DNA of 64,000 nt from contig NZ_ML142848.1 of assembly GCF_004138485.1 (NCBI RefSeq), forward strand, positions 966,640-1,030,639, read 5' to 3'. Source of the DNA: Peristeroidobacter soli. Its GTDB lineage: Bacteria > Pseudomonadota > Gammaproteobacteria > Steroidobacterales > Steroidobacteraceae. Made by a program: the position numbers and the translations under genes. Of this stretch, positions 1-8,227 are shown piece by piece (within the stretch, counting starts at the first letter, position 1; each line of letters starts with the position of its first letter). The notes below the pieces were generated by a model. The model saw only the letters and a list, made by a program, of their open reading frames with translations, was not told the origin of the DNA and did no database searches.

Positions 1-6
1 GCTTCC

Positions 7-513
7 TCAGGCTGCTGGGCTCAGTGCCACTCCCGTGACATCCGCGCCGATCAGTTGATCGATATCGAGCAGCATTACCATGCGGCCCGACACAGAAGCC
101 AAACCCTCGATGAACTCAGTGCTGACGTGCGCGCCGAACTCCGGCGCCGGCTTCACGTCGCTGGCGGCCACGTCGATCACGTCGGAAACACCATCGACCA
201 CCACGCCGAAGTCGCGACGGCCAGTGGCCGACTGCACCGTCAACACGATGATGACGGTGAGCGGGGTGTATTCGGCATGCTGCAGGTTGAAGCGCATGCG
301 CAGGTCGACGATCGGCACGATCGAGCCGCGCAGGTTCAACACGCCGAGCACGTGGCTGGGCGCCTGCGGGATGCGCGTAACCGGCTGCCAGCCGCGAATT
401 TCCTGAACTCGCAGGATGTCCACGCCGTAAGTTTCCTCGCCCAGCGTGAACGTCAGCATCTGGTTGGAACCGGCAGCGGCGGCATCGATCTGCGCGGCAA
501 CTTGATTGGTCAT
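7..513 (-). CDS. cheW: Chemotaxis coupling protein CheW
   Basis: CheW couples chemoreceptors to the CheA kinase in the membrane-associated signalling array. The 168-residue protein is a single CheW domain: an N-terminal strand segment around TFTLGEETYGVDIL, then VLNLRG (about residues 58-63) and IVPIVDLR, the usual CheW core. Length fits a stand-alone CheW. The ATG at 513 has a good ribosome site (CAGGAGA) 7 bases upstream. It is the last gene visible of the minus-strand operon STAS-cheY-cheA-mcp-cheW. A 177-base gap with a strong hairpin separates it from the receptor gene, so its level may be set separately. Other chemotaxis genes such as cheR or cheB may lie beyond base 1. Confidence 0.95.
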   Translation of the reverse strand: MTNQVAAQIDAAAAGSNQMLTFTLGEETYGVDILRVQEIRGWQPVTRIPQAPSHVLGVLNLRGSIVPIVDLRMRFNLQHAEYTPLTVIIVLTVQSATGRRDFGVVVDGVSDVIDVAASDVKPAPEFGAHVSTEFIEGLASVSGRMVMLLDIDQLIGADVTGVALSPAA

Positions 514-647
514 GAAACGGGTCTCCTGCTGTCTGTCGCGTTCGACCCCGGCAACCGGCCGGCGTCAGTGACAGCGCTCAATTTATGTATCGGCGTTTAT
601 CGGTGCGGGATGAGTAAGACATTCGCTGCATCGACCGTGCGCCGGCT

Positions 648-681
648 CCGGGCGCTCCCACTTATGTCGTGGGGCGCCCGG
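648..681 (-). terminator. GC-rich hairpin between mcp and cheW
   Basis: The arms 648-661 (CCGGGCGCTCCCAC) and 669-681 (GTGGGGCGCCCGG) pair with one bulged base around a 7-base loop. The hairpin begins about 9 bases after the receptor stop codon. No T run follows on the minus strand, so it is more likely an attenuating or mRNA-stabilising hairpin inside the operon than a full intrinsic terminator. Confidence 0.45.
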
Positions 682-690
682 CGCCGACTG

Positions 691-2430
691 TTAGAAATCG
701 CTCCACTGGCTGTCATCGCCGCTGGCGCGGGCCAGGGGCGCCGGGGACGAAGCAACCGCCTTGGGCTTGCTCGCCAGGCCCGCCTTGCGGACGGCCTGCG
801 GACGCGGACGCGTGACGGGCTGAGCCTGGCGAACGACCTCGGGAGCCGCATGCGAATGCGAGCCCGAACCCGTGATGCCGCTGCCGTCGGCGCGACGGAA
901 ATAGCCGATCTGGTTCACCAGCGTGCCGGACTGCTGTTCCATCGACTTGCTGGCCGCGGACGCTTCTTCCACCAGCGCAGCGTTCTGCTGCGTGACGTTG
1001 TCCATCTGGCTCACCGCGTTGTTCACCTGCTCGATGCCCGCCGATTGTTCTTCGGACGCGGCCGCGATCTCGGCGACGATGTCGGTGACTTTCTTGACGC
1101 TTTCCATGATCTCGGACAGCGTCTTGCCGGACTCGTCCACCAGCTCGGAGCCGACCTTGACCTTGTCGACGGAGTCGTTGATGAGGCCTTTGATTTCCTT
1201 CGCGGCGCTGGCGCTACGCTGCGCGAGGTTGCGCACTTCGGTCGCGACCACCGCGAAGCCGCGGCCCTGTTCGCCGGCACGCGCCGCTTCGACGGCCGCG
1301 TTCAACGCGAGCAGATTGGTCTGGAAGGCGATCTCGTCGATGACACCGATGATGTCGGCGATCTTGCGGCTGGAGTTGTTGATCTCGCCGACCGCGGCGA
1401 TCGCACGCTGCACGACTGCTCCGCCCTTTTCGGCCTGTTCGCGAGCACCCACCGCCAGCTGATTCGCCTGACGCGCGTTGTCCGCGTTCTGTTTCACCGT
1501 CGCGGTCATCTGCTCCATGCTGGAAGCGGTTTCTTCCAGAGCGGCCGCCTGTTCCTGCGTACGCTGCGACAGATCGTCGTTGCCATGTGACAGCTGACGA
1601 GCCGCCGCGCCGACCGCGTCCGCGCTGCCGCGCACGCCGCCGACGATTTCAACCAGTTTGCCGTCCATGCGCTTCAAGCCTTCGAGCAGGCGACCCAACT
1701 CATCGCTGGTCTCGACACGCACATCGTTGCCCAGCTCACCGCTGGAGATCCGGTCGGCGATGCTCACCGCCGTGTTCAATGTGCTGACGATGGAGCGGAT
1801 GATCAGCCAGCCGAGCAGACCGGACAGGCCGATGCCGACCACGATGGCGCCGATGATGAAGGCGCTGGATTTCTTGAACGACGCGTCCGCTTCGGTGCGC
1901 ATCACCTGCGCCACTTCGATCTGCGTCTTGAGCAGATTGTCGCCGGCGGTGTTGAGCTTCTCGTAGGCCGGACGGGCCTTCTCGATCAGGGTGCTTTCGG
2001 CGGCGCTGAAGTTGCCGGACTGCGCGGCGAGCATCGCCTCCTGCACCAGCCCGAGCACATCGGCGCCGTTGGCGCGGAACTGTTCGACGATCTGGCGCTC
2101 CTTGTCGGTCAGCTCGGTGGCGTCGAGCTTGGCGAGCAGCTCTTTCACTTCGCCCTGACGTTCCTGGAGCAGATCGAGCGCGGCCTTGACCGCGGCGCCA
2201 TCCTGACGGATGACCACTTCCTCGGCCTTTTCGAGCACCGCGCGCTCATGAGTCTCGATGGTGCCGACCCAGCCCGTGGGCATGAAGCGATTGGAGAAAA
2301 TCGCATCGAGGTCGGCGTTGGAAGATCTAGTGCCGCTCAAGCCGATGCCGCCGACCAGGATCATCACGACCCCGGTCAACGCCAAGGTCGCGAACAGCTT
2401 GGCCTTGACCGAAATATTCCACGTGTTCAT
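691..2430 (-). CDS. Methyl-accepting chemotaxis protein
   Basis: Transmembrane chemoreceptor of 579 residues. Segments visible: TM1 about 11-33, a helical periplasmic domain (about 34-188, four-helix-bundle type), TM2 about 189-211, HAMP about 212-265, then the long cytoplasmic coiled coil with its tip at about 365-395 ([20 protein letters not shown]). The tip is the contact site for CheA and CheW. The C-terminus is a Pro/Ala/Arg-rich tether ending in QWSDF, which matches the xWxxF pentapeptide that docks CheR and CheB in tethering receptors. The ligand cannot be told from sequence. It lies between cheA and cheW in one operon; the start has TAAGGA upstream. Confidence 0.95.
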   Translation of the reverse strand: MNTWNISVKAKLFATLALTGVVMILVGGIGLSGTRSSNADLDAIFSNRFMPTGWVGTIETHERAVLEKAEEVVIRQDGAAVKAALDLLQERQGEVKELLAKLDATELTDKERQIVEQFRANGADVLGLVQEAMLAAQSGNFSAAESTLIEKARPAYEKLNTAGDNLLKTQIEVAQVMRTEADASFKKSSAFIIGAIVVGIGLSGLLGWLIIRSIVSTLNTAVSIADRISSGELGNDVRVETSDELGRLLEGLKRMDGKLVEIVGGVRGSADAVGAAARQLSHGNDDLSQRTQEQAAALEETASSMEQMTATVKQNADNARQANQLAVGAREQAEKGGAVVQRAIAAVGEINNSSRKIADIIGVIDEIAFQTNLLALNAAVEAARAGEQGRGFAVVATEVRNLAQRSASAAKEIKGLINDSVDKVKVGSELVDESGKTLSEIMESVKKVTDIVAEIAAASEEQSAGIEQVNNAVSQMDNVTQQNAALVEEASAASKSMEQQSGTLVNQIGYFRRADGSGITGSGSHSHAAPEVVRQAQPVTRPRPQAVRKAGLASKPKAVASSPAPLARASGDDSQWSDF

Positions 2431-2546
2431 ACGATCGATTCCTTAGCTCGCTTTTGAGCCCCAACTTGCTTTTGTGAACCCCAGACAAAATCCTTGGCGG
2501 GCGCCCGGACAATCCGTTGGGCGCACCGGCTCCCCGCTGCCCGGTG

Positions 2547-4643
2547 TCAGGCAGCCAGCCTCTGCGTCGCGACCCGGATCAGACCCGGCACGTCGAGAAT
2601 CAATGCCACGGCGCCATCGCCCAGGATGGTTGCGCCCGACACGCCGTCGACTCGACGGAAATTCGTTTCCAGAGATTTGATGACCACTTGCTGCTGACCG
2701 AGCAGGTCGTCGACGAACAAGCCGACTTTGCGGCCCTCGCCTTCCACGACCATGATCAACCCTTCGTGCAGCTGGGTCGTGCGCGGCTCGACGCCGAACA
2801 CTTCATGCAAGCGCACCACCGGCACGTAGCCGTCGCGGAACCAGAACACTTCGCCCGAGCCTGCGACGCGGTTCACCATGCCCTGCTTCAACTGCAGCGA
2901 CTCGATGATGGTGATCAGCGGCACGATGTAGGTTTCGGTGCCGACCGCAACCGACTGACCGTCGACGATCGCCAGGGTCAGCGGCAGCGTGATGATGAAG
3001 CGCGAGCCCTTGCCGTATTCCGAGCGCACTTCGATCGTGCCGCCCAGCTCCTTGATGTTCCTGCGCACCACGTCCATGCCGACGCCGCGGCCGGAAATGT
3101 CAGTGGTCTGCTCGGCGGTGGAGAAGCCCGCCATGAAAATCAGCTCGTAGATCTGGTCGTCGGACAGCGTTTCGTTCGGGCCGATCAGGTTGCGCTCGCG
3201 CGCCTTCTTCAGGATGCGGTCCTTGTTCAAGCCGCCGCCGTCATCGCCCACTTCGACGGTGATGGCGCCGCCCTTGTGATACGCGTTGAGGAATACGGTA
3301 CCGGTCTGTGGCTTGCCCGCGGCAGAGCGCACGTCGGGCATTTCGATACCGTGATCGACGCTGTTACGCACCAGGTGCACCAGCGGATCGCCGATCTTCT
3401 CCATGACCGTCTTGTCGAGCTCGGTCTGGTCGCCGGTCATTTTGAGTTCAACGTGCTTGCCGAGACGACCGCTCAAATCGCGCACCATGCGCGGGAAGCG
3501 GCTGAACACGAAGCTGATGGGCAACATGCGCACGCGCATGACGCTTTCCTGCAGCTCGCGAACGTTTCTTTCCAGCGTCGCCAGGCCCGAGCGCAACTGC
3601 TCGGCGGCATGGCCGGTGAACTTCGAGCCCAGCTGAGTGAGCATGGACTGCGTGATCACCAGCTCGCCGACGGTGTTCATCAGCTCGTCGATTTTCTCGG
3701 TGCTGACGCGGATCGAGCCGCCGTCGGTGGCACCGGCCTTCGGACCTTCGTGAACCGCTGCGGCAGCGGCCGGATGCGGCGCTTCCTTCGGCGCTTCGGC
3801 CGGCTTGGCGTCCGCGATATTCACGACGTTCGAAGGCTTCGCTTCCGACGCGGGCGCCGCAGTGGCGGCCACAGGCGCTGCAGCCTGCACCGGCACTTCT
3901 TCTTCGGTGATCTGCAGATCGCAATCGCCTTCGGCCCAATCGAACACGCCATTGACCACTTCGCGGGCGGCGTCGGTGTCGAGGGTCAGATCCCAGGCGA
4001 GATAACAGGATTCCGGCTCCAGCGCTTCGAGCGACGGCAACGCGTTGCCATCGAGCTTGACGCTGAGCTCGCCGATCTCGCTCAGCTCACGAATCATGCG
4101 CAACGGATCGTTACCGTGCACGAACAGCTGCGGGTACGGACGGAAGCTGATGCGCCAACGATGCGCGACGCGCGGCTTCGCCGCTTCGACGGCGGCGGGA
4201 GCCGGAGCGGCTGCGACGACCGGAGCGGGAGCAGGCGCGGCGGCCGGCTGATTCTTCTGTGCGATCGCCAGCTCCAGATCGAACTGCAGATCGGCGACGC
4301 GCTGCGCGTCGATCGGTTCCTTACGCTGCACCGAGCGGAGCATTTCGCGCATCACGTCCACTGACTTCAGCAGCAGATCGGTGACGTGCCGCGTCACCTG
4401 CATGCGATTGCCACGCAGCTCGTCGAGCAGGGTTTCGCAAGTGTGAGTGAACGAGGCCACTTCGGAGAAGCCGAAGGTCGCGCTGCCCCCCTTGATGGAA
4501 TGAGCGACGCGGAAAATCGTGCCGATCAGCTCCGGCTCGGGCGCGCCGAGATTGAGCTTGAGCAGGGCGGCCTCCATCGAGTCGAGCGCTTCGAAGCTCT
4601 CCTCGAAAAAGGCGTCGTGAAATTGGGCGAGATCGATGGCCAC
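2547..4643 (-). CDS. cheA: Chemotaxis histidine kinase CheA
   Basis: CheA autophosphorylates on a histidine and passes the phosphate to CheY proteins. The 698-residue protein has one N-terminal HPt domain (about 1-105) with the phospho-acceptor His48 in AHSIKGGS. A Pro/Ala linker and a P2-like region follow, then the dimerisation helices, the HATPase domain (FSTAEQTTDISGRGVGMDVV carries the F/G boxes) and a C-terminal CheW-like domain. The start is GTG at 4643, supported by GAGG about 10 bases upstream and by homology beginning at once. The gap to the CheY-like gene is 6 bases, and the receptor and CheW follow in the same operon. Confidence 0.96.
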   Translation of the reverse strand: MAIDLAQFHDAFFEESFEALDSMEAALLKLNLGAPEPELIGTIFRVAHSIKGGSATFGFSEVASFTHTCETLLDELRGNRMQVTRHVTDLLLKSVDVMREMLRSVQRKEPIDAQRVADLQFDLELAIAQKNQPAAAPAPAPVVAAAPAPAAVEAAKPRVAHRWRISFRPYPQLFVHGNDPLRMIRELSEIGELSVKLDGNALPSLEALEPESCYLAWDLTLDTDAAREVVNGVFDWAEGDCDLQITEEEVPVQAAAPVAATAAPASEAKPSNVVNIADAKPAEAPKEAPHPAAAAAVHEGPKAGATDGGSIRVSTEKIDELMNTVGELVITQSMLTQLGSKFTGHAAEQLRSGLATLERNVRELQESVMRVRMLPISFVFSRFPRMVRDLSGRLGKHVELKMTGDQTELDKTVMEKIGDPLVHLVRNSVDHGIEMPDVRSAAGKPQTGTVFLNAYHKGGAITVEVGDDGGGLNKDRILKKARERNLIGPNETLSDDQIYELIFMAGFSTAEQTTDISGRGVGMDVVRRNIKELGGTIEVRSEYGKGSRFIITLPLTLAIVDGQSVAVGTETYIVPLITIIESLQLKQGMVNRVAGSGEVFWFRDGYVPVVRLHEVFGVEPRTTQLHEGLIMVVEGEGRKVGLFVDDLLGQQQVVIKSLETNFRRVDGVSGATILGDGAVALILDVPGLIRVATQRLAA

Positions 4644-4649
4644 TCTTGT

Positions 4650-5012
4650 TTACCTCAGCACGCGATGCATAGTCGCCACCAGTTGCGCCGGATCGAAAGG
4701 TTTCACGATCCAGCCGGTGGCCCCGGCGTCCTTACCTTCTTTTTTACGGTCCGGGCCCGCTTCGGTGGTCAGCATCAGAATGGGGATGTGGCGATAGGCG
4801 GATTCGGCGCGCAGCGCGCGAATCAACTGGATGCCATCCATCACCGGCATGTTGACGTCCGAGAGCACCAGGTCGAAACCCGATTGGCGCGCGATGTCGA
4901 GCGCTTCCTGGCCATCGCTGGCGGAAGTCACCTCGAAGCCCGCGCTGCTCAGCGCGATGCGCACCATGTCGCGCATCGAAGGAGAATCGTCGACGGCCAG
5001 TATCCGCGTCAT
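4650..5012 (-). CDS. CheY-like single-domain response regulator
   Basis: A stand-alone receiver domain of 120 residues. The acidic pocket D8/D9, phospho-acceptor D52 (LSDVNMP), switch Thr in LTTEAG and the KPF lysine are all present. There is no output domain. Lying directly before cheA, it is probably phosphorylated by that CheA; it may act on the motor or as a phosphate sink. It differs from the second CheY at 20815-21201, which sits beside cheZ. Its ATG overlaps the stop of the upstream STAS gene (ATGA, 5009-5012), so the two are translationally coupled. Confidence 0.92.
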   Translation of the reverse strand: MTRILAVDDSPSMRDMVRIALSSAGFEVTSASDGQEALDIARQSGFDLVLSDVNMPVMDGIQLIRALRAESAYRHIPILMLTTEAGPDRKKEGKDAGATGWIVKPFDPAQLVATMHRVLR

Positions 5013-5722
5013 GCGGCAACTCCTTTTGTCTCGAAGCCGAGCAACTCACCGACGCCGAGCAGACGCACTGCATCCTGCAGCGCCTCCGACTCGCCACGCC
5101 AGGCGACGCTCTGGTTGCGACCGCTGCGATCGCGCACGAAGGCGCACAGCAACTGCATGGTCGCGGTATCGACCCGTTCGACGGCGCTCACGTCGAGGGT
5201 CACGGCGTCGCCGTGATTCGAGAAAGCGCACAAGGAAGTCTTGAGGGCAGCGGCATCTTTCACGCTGCAGTTGGAAGCCAGCACCACGATGGGATCGCCA
5301 ACGACGGCGGGCTCGGAAGATTCAGTGACAGCCACTTCGGCAATGACCTCGGCAACGGACGTTTCTTCCGTCGCCACCTCGGCGACGGCTTCGGCAGCCT
5401 GCTCAGTGGAAGCGTCGGCGATCGGCTCGACGGCGGCTTCGGCAACGACAGTCTCTTCAGCAAGCCCGGCGGCGACTGCGGCGACCGGCTCGCTGGCAAC
5501 ATCGGCGACCGCCTCGGCCGCGACGGCCTCGGCAACCTGCTCGACCGACGCATCGACCACCGACTCGGCGACCAGCGCTTCGACCGCGGTCGGGCTCAAT
5601 TCAACGGCGCATTCCATCGCAGCCTCGGCAACGACCGGCACGTCAGCGCTCGCAACGTCCACGCCCGTCGCCTCGGTGACCGATGCGGCTTTGGCTGAAC
5701 GTTTGCGCTTGCTTGTTTTCAT
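5009..5722 (-). CDS. STAS-domain protein with Ala/Val/Glu-rich N-terminal region
   Basis: The C-terminal ~95 residues form a STAS (anti-sigma-antagonist/MlaB-like) domain: IVVLASNCSVKDAAALKTSL, then VTLDVSAVERVDTATMQLL and a closing helix. Before it lie a Lys/Arg-rich start and about 120 residues of low-complexity Ala/Val/Glu sequence. I take the ATG at 5722 as the start (237 aa). The reading frame stays open to a GTG at 5812, but the sigma-28 promoter at 5769-5795 lies inside that extension, and the ATG at 5770 is inside its -10 box. It is the first gene of the chemotaxis operon, ATGA-coupled to the CheY-like gene. Partner and function are unknown; a phosphorylatable switch in chemosensory signalling is plausible. 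Confidence 0.8.
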   Translation of the reverse strand: MKTSKRKRSAKAASVTEATGVDVASADVPVVAEAAMECAVELSPTAVEALVAESVVDASVEQVAEAVAAEAVADVASEPVAAVAAGLAEETVVAEAAVEPIADASTEQAAEAVAEVATEETSVAEVIAEVAVTESSEPAVVGDPIVVLASNCSVKDAAALKTSLCAFSNHGDAVTLDVSAVERVDTATMQLLCAFVRDRSGRNQSVAWRGESEALQDAVRLLGVGELLGFETKGVAA

Positions 5723-5768
5723 GACGCTGCTTGTGGGTCGTAGTACTGATTTCACAGATTCGGGATTC

Positions 5769-5795
5769 ATATCGGCATATGAGGGGGCGGCTTTA
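5769..5795 (-). promoter_or_regulatory. Sigma-28 (FliA) promoter of the chemotaxis operon
   Basis: On the minus strand the -35 box TAAAGCCG (5788-5795) is separated by exactly 11 bases from the -10 box GCCGATAT (5769-5776). The enteric consensus is TAAAGTTT-N11-GCCGATAA. Transcription would begin near 5762, 40 bases before the ATG at 5722. FliA is encoded in this window (21219-21968). Confidence 0.82.
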
Positions 5796-5830
5796 GGTGA
5801 GCTACGTCGCACTACTTAACCGTGGCCGGC

Positions 5831-5857
5831 TAAAGCTCGGGGATTCCCTGCCGTTAA
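5831..5857 (+). promoter_or_regulatory. Sigma-28 (FliA) promoter of the fliK-like gene
   Basis: TAAAGCTC (5831-5838), an 11-base spacer and GCCGTTAA (5850-5857) match the FliA consensus with one mismatch in the -10 box. Transcription would start near 5864 and leave a ~43-base leader before the ATG at 5908. It diverges from the chemotaxis promoter 35 bases away. Confidence 0.7.
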
Positions 5858-5877
5858 ATTGGTGAAGCAGTTCACGT

Positions 5878-5893
5878 TGGCACCGAACTCGCA
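5878..5893 (+). promoter_or_regulatory. Possible sigma-54 promoter before the fliK-like gene
   Basis: TGGCAC, 5 bases, then TCGCA matches the -24/-12 consensus (TGGCAC-N5-TTGCW) with one mismatch. The predicted start of transcription would be only about 4 bases before the ATG at 5908, which leaves no room for a ribosome site. It is therefore a weaker candidate than the sigma-28 promoter just upstream. Confidence 0.35.
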
Positions 5894-5907
5894 CGAGTAG
5901 CCCTGTC

Positions 5908-7128
5908 ATGCGTATCGACCTGGTCGACTTTCGCACTACCAGCCCGGCCGGGAGCACCAGCCCCAGCCTGCTGTCGGAGTGGCGCGTTGGCGCGCTCCTG
6001 CAGGCTATTGCCGTGCGCGACGCCGCCAGCGGCCAGCTGTACCTGGATATCGGCGGTCAACGGCATAACGCCCGTCTCGCCAACGGCAACGGCGCTGGCC
6101 CGGCCAACGGCGAAGTCCTCAATGTCCGGGTGCTGCGTAACAGCCCGGTGCTGGCGTTGGAAACTCTCTCCTCTTCCGCAGCGATCGGCGCCGACGCGGA
6201 TACCGCTGTCGTTTCCGATGCCATGCGTCGTTTCGTACCTCGTCAGGAAAGCCCCGCGCTCATGCTCGCCAATCTTTCCTGGCTGGCCCAAGGAAAAAAT
6301 GTGGGCAAGAATGGCTTCGACGAACTGCCGAAGGCCGTGACGCAGGCCGCCGCTCAGCTCTGGCAGTCTTTGCCAGATGCGGAATCCCTCGGCGACCCGA
6401 AAACGCTGGCGAATGCCATTCTGCGCTCCGGCACTTTTCTGGAAGCGAATCTCGCCGATGTGTCGGGGGGAACGACCGAGCCGAAAGTCCTCGTCAATGA
6501 TTTGAAAGCGTTGATGCTCACATTGAGCCGTACGCTGCGCGATAGTGGTGCGCGTCCGAATGCAGCTCGTTCGGATATCGCGATGGATGCCGCCCCTCCG
6601 AGCGCTCGCGGGCCGTTGACCTCGCTGAACGCAGCGCCGGCCACCTTCTCGATGATCGACGGGGCCGAGCAGCAGCTCAATGAATTGTCACGTCAGACCG
6701 AGGGTGCCATCGCGCGTCTCACGACGACGCAGATCACCAACACCGCGCCGGACCCGGCGATGCAGTCGATGCTCATCGAGCTGCCGGTGCGCCATGACGA
6801 TCGGGCCTCCATGCTCCGTCTGCGCGTCGAGCACGACGAATCCCGCAAGCGTCAGGGCGGCGGCGATTCGTGGAGTGTCGAAGCCGCCATGGATCTTGGT
6901 CCGGTCGGCGCGTTGCATGCGAAAGTGACTCTGAGCGGTCATCGCGTCGGCGTGCAACTGCGGGCCGAATCGCCTGCCATTGTGAATGCGCTGTCCGCGC
7001 ATGCCGGCGAGCTCGAAGCCATCCTGCGCGACGCAGGCCTCGAGATCGATCGAATCGTTTGTTTGCACGGCATGCCCGTTGGCGACACCGGTGCGCGGGC
7101 CGCGCGCTTATTGGACGTACGCGCATGA
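5908..7128 (+). CDS. FliK-like flagellar hook-length control domain protein
   Basis: A 406-residue protein whose C-terminal ~110 residues resemble the Flg_hook domain of FliK, with the core GPVGALHAKVTLSGHRVGVQ and a closing helix. The N-terminal ~290 residues are variable, as in FliK molecular rulers. A more standard fliK lies at 52141-53052 beside fliJ, so this is a second, distinct member. The stop overlaps the start of the next gene (ATGA, 7125-7128). That gene encodes a FlhB C-domain-like protein; FliK and FlhB interact during the hook-to-filament export switch, so the pairing suggests a role in that switch. It is driven by the sigma-28 promoter upstream. Confidence 0.75.
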   Translation: MRIDLVDFRTTSPAGSTSPSLLSEWRVGALLQAIAVRDAASGQLYLDIGGQRHNARLANGNGAGPANGEVLNVRVLRNSPVLALETLSSSAAIGADADTAVVSDAMRRFVPRQESPALMLANLSWLAQGKNVGKNGFDELPKAVTQAAAQLWQSLPDAESLGDPKTLANAILRSGTFLEANLADVSGGTTEPKVLVNDLKALMLTLSRTLRDSGARPNAARSDIAMDAAPPSARGPLTSLNAAPATFSMIDGAEQQLNELSRQTEGAIARLTTTQITNTAPDPAMQSMLIELPVRHDDRASMLRLRVEHDESRKRQGGGDSWSVEAAMDLGPVGALHAKVTLSGHRVGVQLRAESPAIVNALSAHAGELEAILRDAGLEIDRIVCLHGMPVGDTGARAARLLDVRA

Positions 7129-7478
7129 ACGAACGTCCCAAGCCACCGATCGCCGTTGCGCTCCACTACAACGTCAATGGCGGTGGCGCGCCTCGCGTCG
7201 TCGCCAAAGGCGCCGGTCAGATCGCGGAAAAGATCGTCGAGACCGCTCGCGAACACAACGTCCCCTTGCAAGAGGACGCGGCGCTCGCCGGCGCGTTGTC
7301 TAAACTGGATATCGGACGGGAAATTCCCAAGGAACTGTACGTGGCGGTTGCTCACGTACTCGCGTTCGCCTGGTCGATCGCGGGCAAGAGCCCGCCGCCG
7401 GCGAGCTCGTCACGTCCGGAAGATCAGACTTCCCAGACCGCGCGACTGCCGGCGCTGAGTTACTCGCGGTTCAGCTGA
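7125..7478 (+). CDS. FhlB-like protein (FlhB C-terminal domain homologue)
   Basis: A 117-residue cytoplasmic protein matching the C-terminal domain of the export switch protein FlhB: AVALHYN, then RVVAKGAGQIAEKI and KLDIGREIPKELYVAVAHVL. It has no membrane part, and the NPTH autocleavage motif is absent: the segment equivalent to NPTHFAVALRY begins at PPIAVALHYN. Small FlhB homologues of this kind (FhlB/EscU-C family) can partly replace the FlhB cytoplasmic domain in other bacteria. The ATG at 7125 overlaps the stop of the FliK-like gene. The last 8 bases overlap the convergent DUF2802 gene. Confidence 0.82.
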   Translation: MNERPKPPIAVALHYNVNGGGAPRVVAKGAGQIAEKIVETAREHNVPLQEDAALAGALSKLDIGREIPKELYVAVAHVLAFAWSIAGKSPPPASSSRPEDQTSQTARLPALSYSRFS

Positions 7479-8010
7479 CCACGCTCAACAGCGAGCCACG
7501 CTTGCGGCCAGTGATCTGCGGAGCCGGCGCCTGCTGTTGCGGAGCCTGAGCAACCTGCTGCTGTTGACGAGCCTGCCAGGCAGCCACTTCCGGCTGTGAC
7601 TTGGCGGCGTGCAGACGAGTCAGCAGCTCGGCTTCATGACGAGTGATACCGCAGTTCGACACCAGATCTTCGACGGCGGAGCCGTTCTTGGCCATGCGCA
7701 GCGCCAGGTCGTACCCACGCGCCTGAGCAGTGGCGACGGCAGCCGGCAGTTGCGGACGGCGCGAGTCCGTTTCGGCGCGCTCGCTCATCGCTTCGATGCG
7801 CGCGCTCATGACCGTCACGGTCTCGTGCAGGGTGCGCATTTCGGTGAAAGCGCGATCGAGCTGATCCCGCAGCGCCTGGGAATCCCGCTCATCGGCCCGC
7901 CGCCAGCGCGTGAACGCCAGCGCGAAAATCCAGAACGCGCCGATCAGCAGCACGGCACGGCCGGCGATCAGCACGGTTTCCAGCGAGGGATTGGGCAGAA
8001 TTTCAAACAT
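7471..8010 (-). CDS. DUF2802 family membrane-anchored protein
   Basis: A 179-residue protein with one N-terminal membrane segment (about 13-34), a coiled-coil stretch (about 40-80) and a helical domain with GYDLALRMAKNGSAVEDLVSNCGITRHEAELL cut into its two blocks at residues 95-125, typical of DUF2802. A Gln/Ala/Pro-rich tail follows. Such genes are usually found beside cheW or other chemotaxis and flagellar genes in Pseudomonas-type clusters; the molecular role is unknown. It is transcribed opposite to the fliK-like/fhlB pair and overlaps the latter by 8 bases at the 3' end. Confidence 0.75.
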   Translation of the reverse strand: MFEILPNPSLETVLIAGRAVLLIGAFWIFALAFTRWRRADERDSQALRDQLDRAFTEMRTLHETVTVMSARIEAMSERAETDSRRPQLPAAVATAQARGYDLALRMAKNGSAVEDLVSNCGITRHEAELLTRLHAAKSQPEVAAWQARQQQQVAQAPQQQAPAPQITGRKRGSLLSVVS

Positions 8011-8227
8011 CGCGACTCCCGTCAGATGGCGTCAAACCTTTGGCGCGCGCCGCAGGTCCCGACAGGATAGGAGCAGGATGCGTGCCACCGGCCCGCGCCC
8101 GGGTCCGGCCGGGGCAGCTGCAAAGTCCGCTTTTGCGAACCGGTTAACGTTCTGGGGTAAACGGCCTCGCAAGCGTCCAGCCGCCCGACCTCATCCCGGG
8201 CCGGCGTGGCGCCATCGAGGACGCTGC

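Noticed and set aside
55-1590. 511-codon plus-strand frame
   Set aside because: It runs antisense to cheW and the MCP gene, whose products are unambiguous. Translation is Arg/His/Asp-rich with no domain, as expected of antisense frames in high-GC DNA.
2517-4364. 615-codon plus-strand frame
   Set aside because: Antisense shadow of cheA; no ribosome site or recognisable domain.
5241-5819. 192-codon plus-strand frame rich in Ala, Ser and Thr
   Set aside because: Antisense of the repetitive arm of the STAS gene; composition is a by-product of the repeats.
8011-8227. Sigma-28 or sigma-54 promoter for the DUF2802 gene
   Set aside because: No box pair with correct spacing could be found on the minus strand in this 217-base gap.
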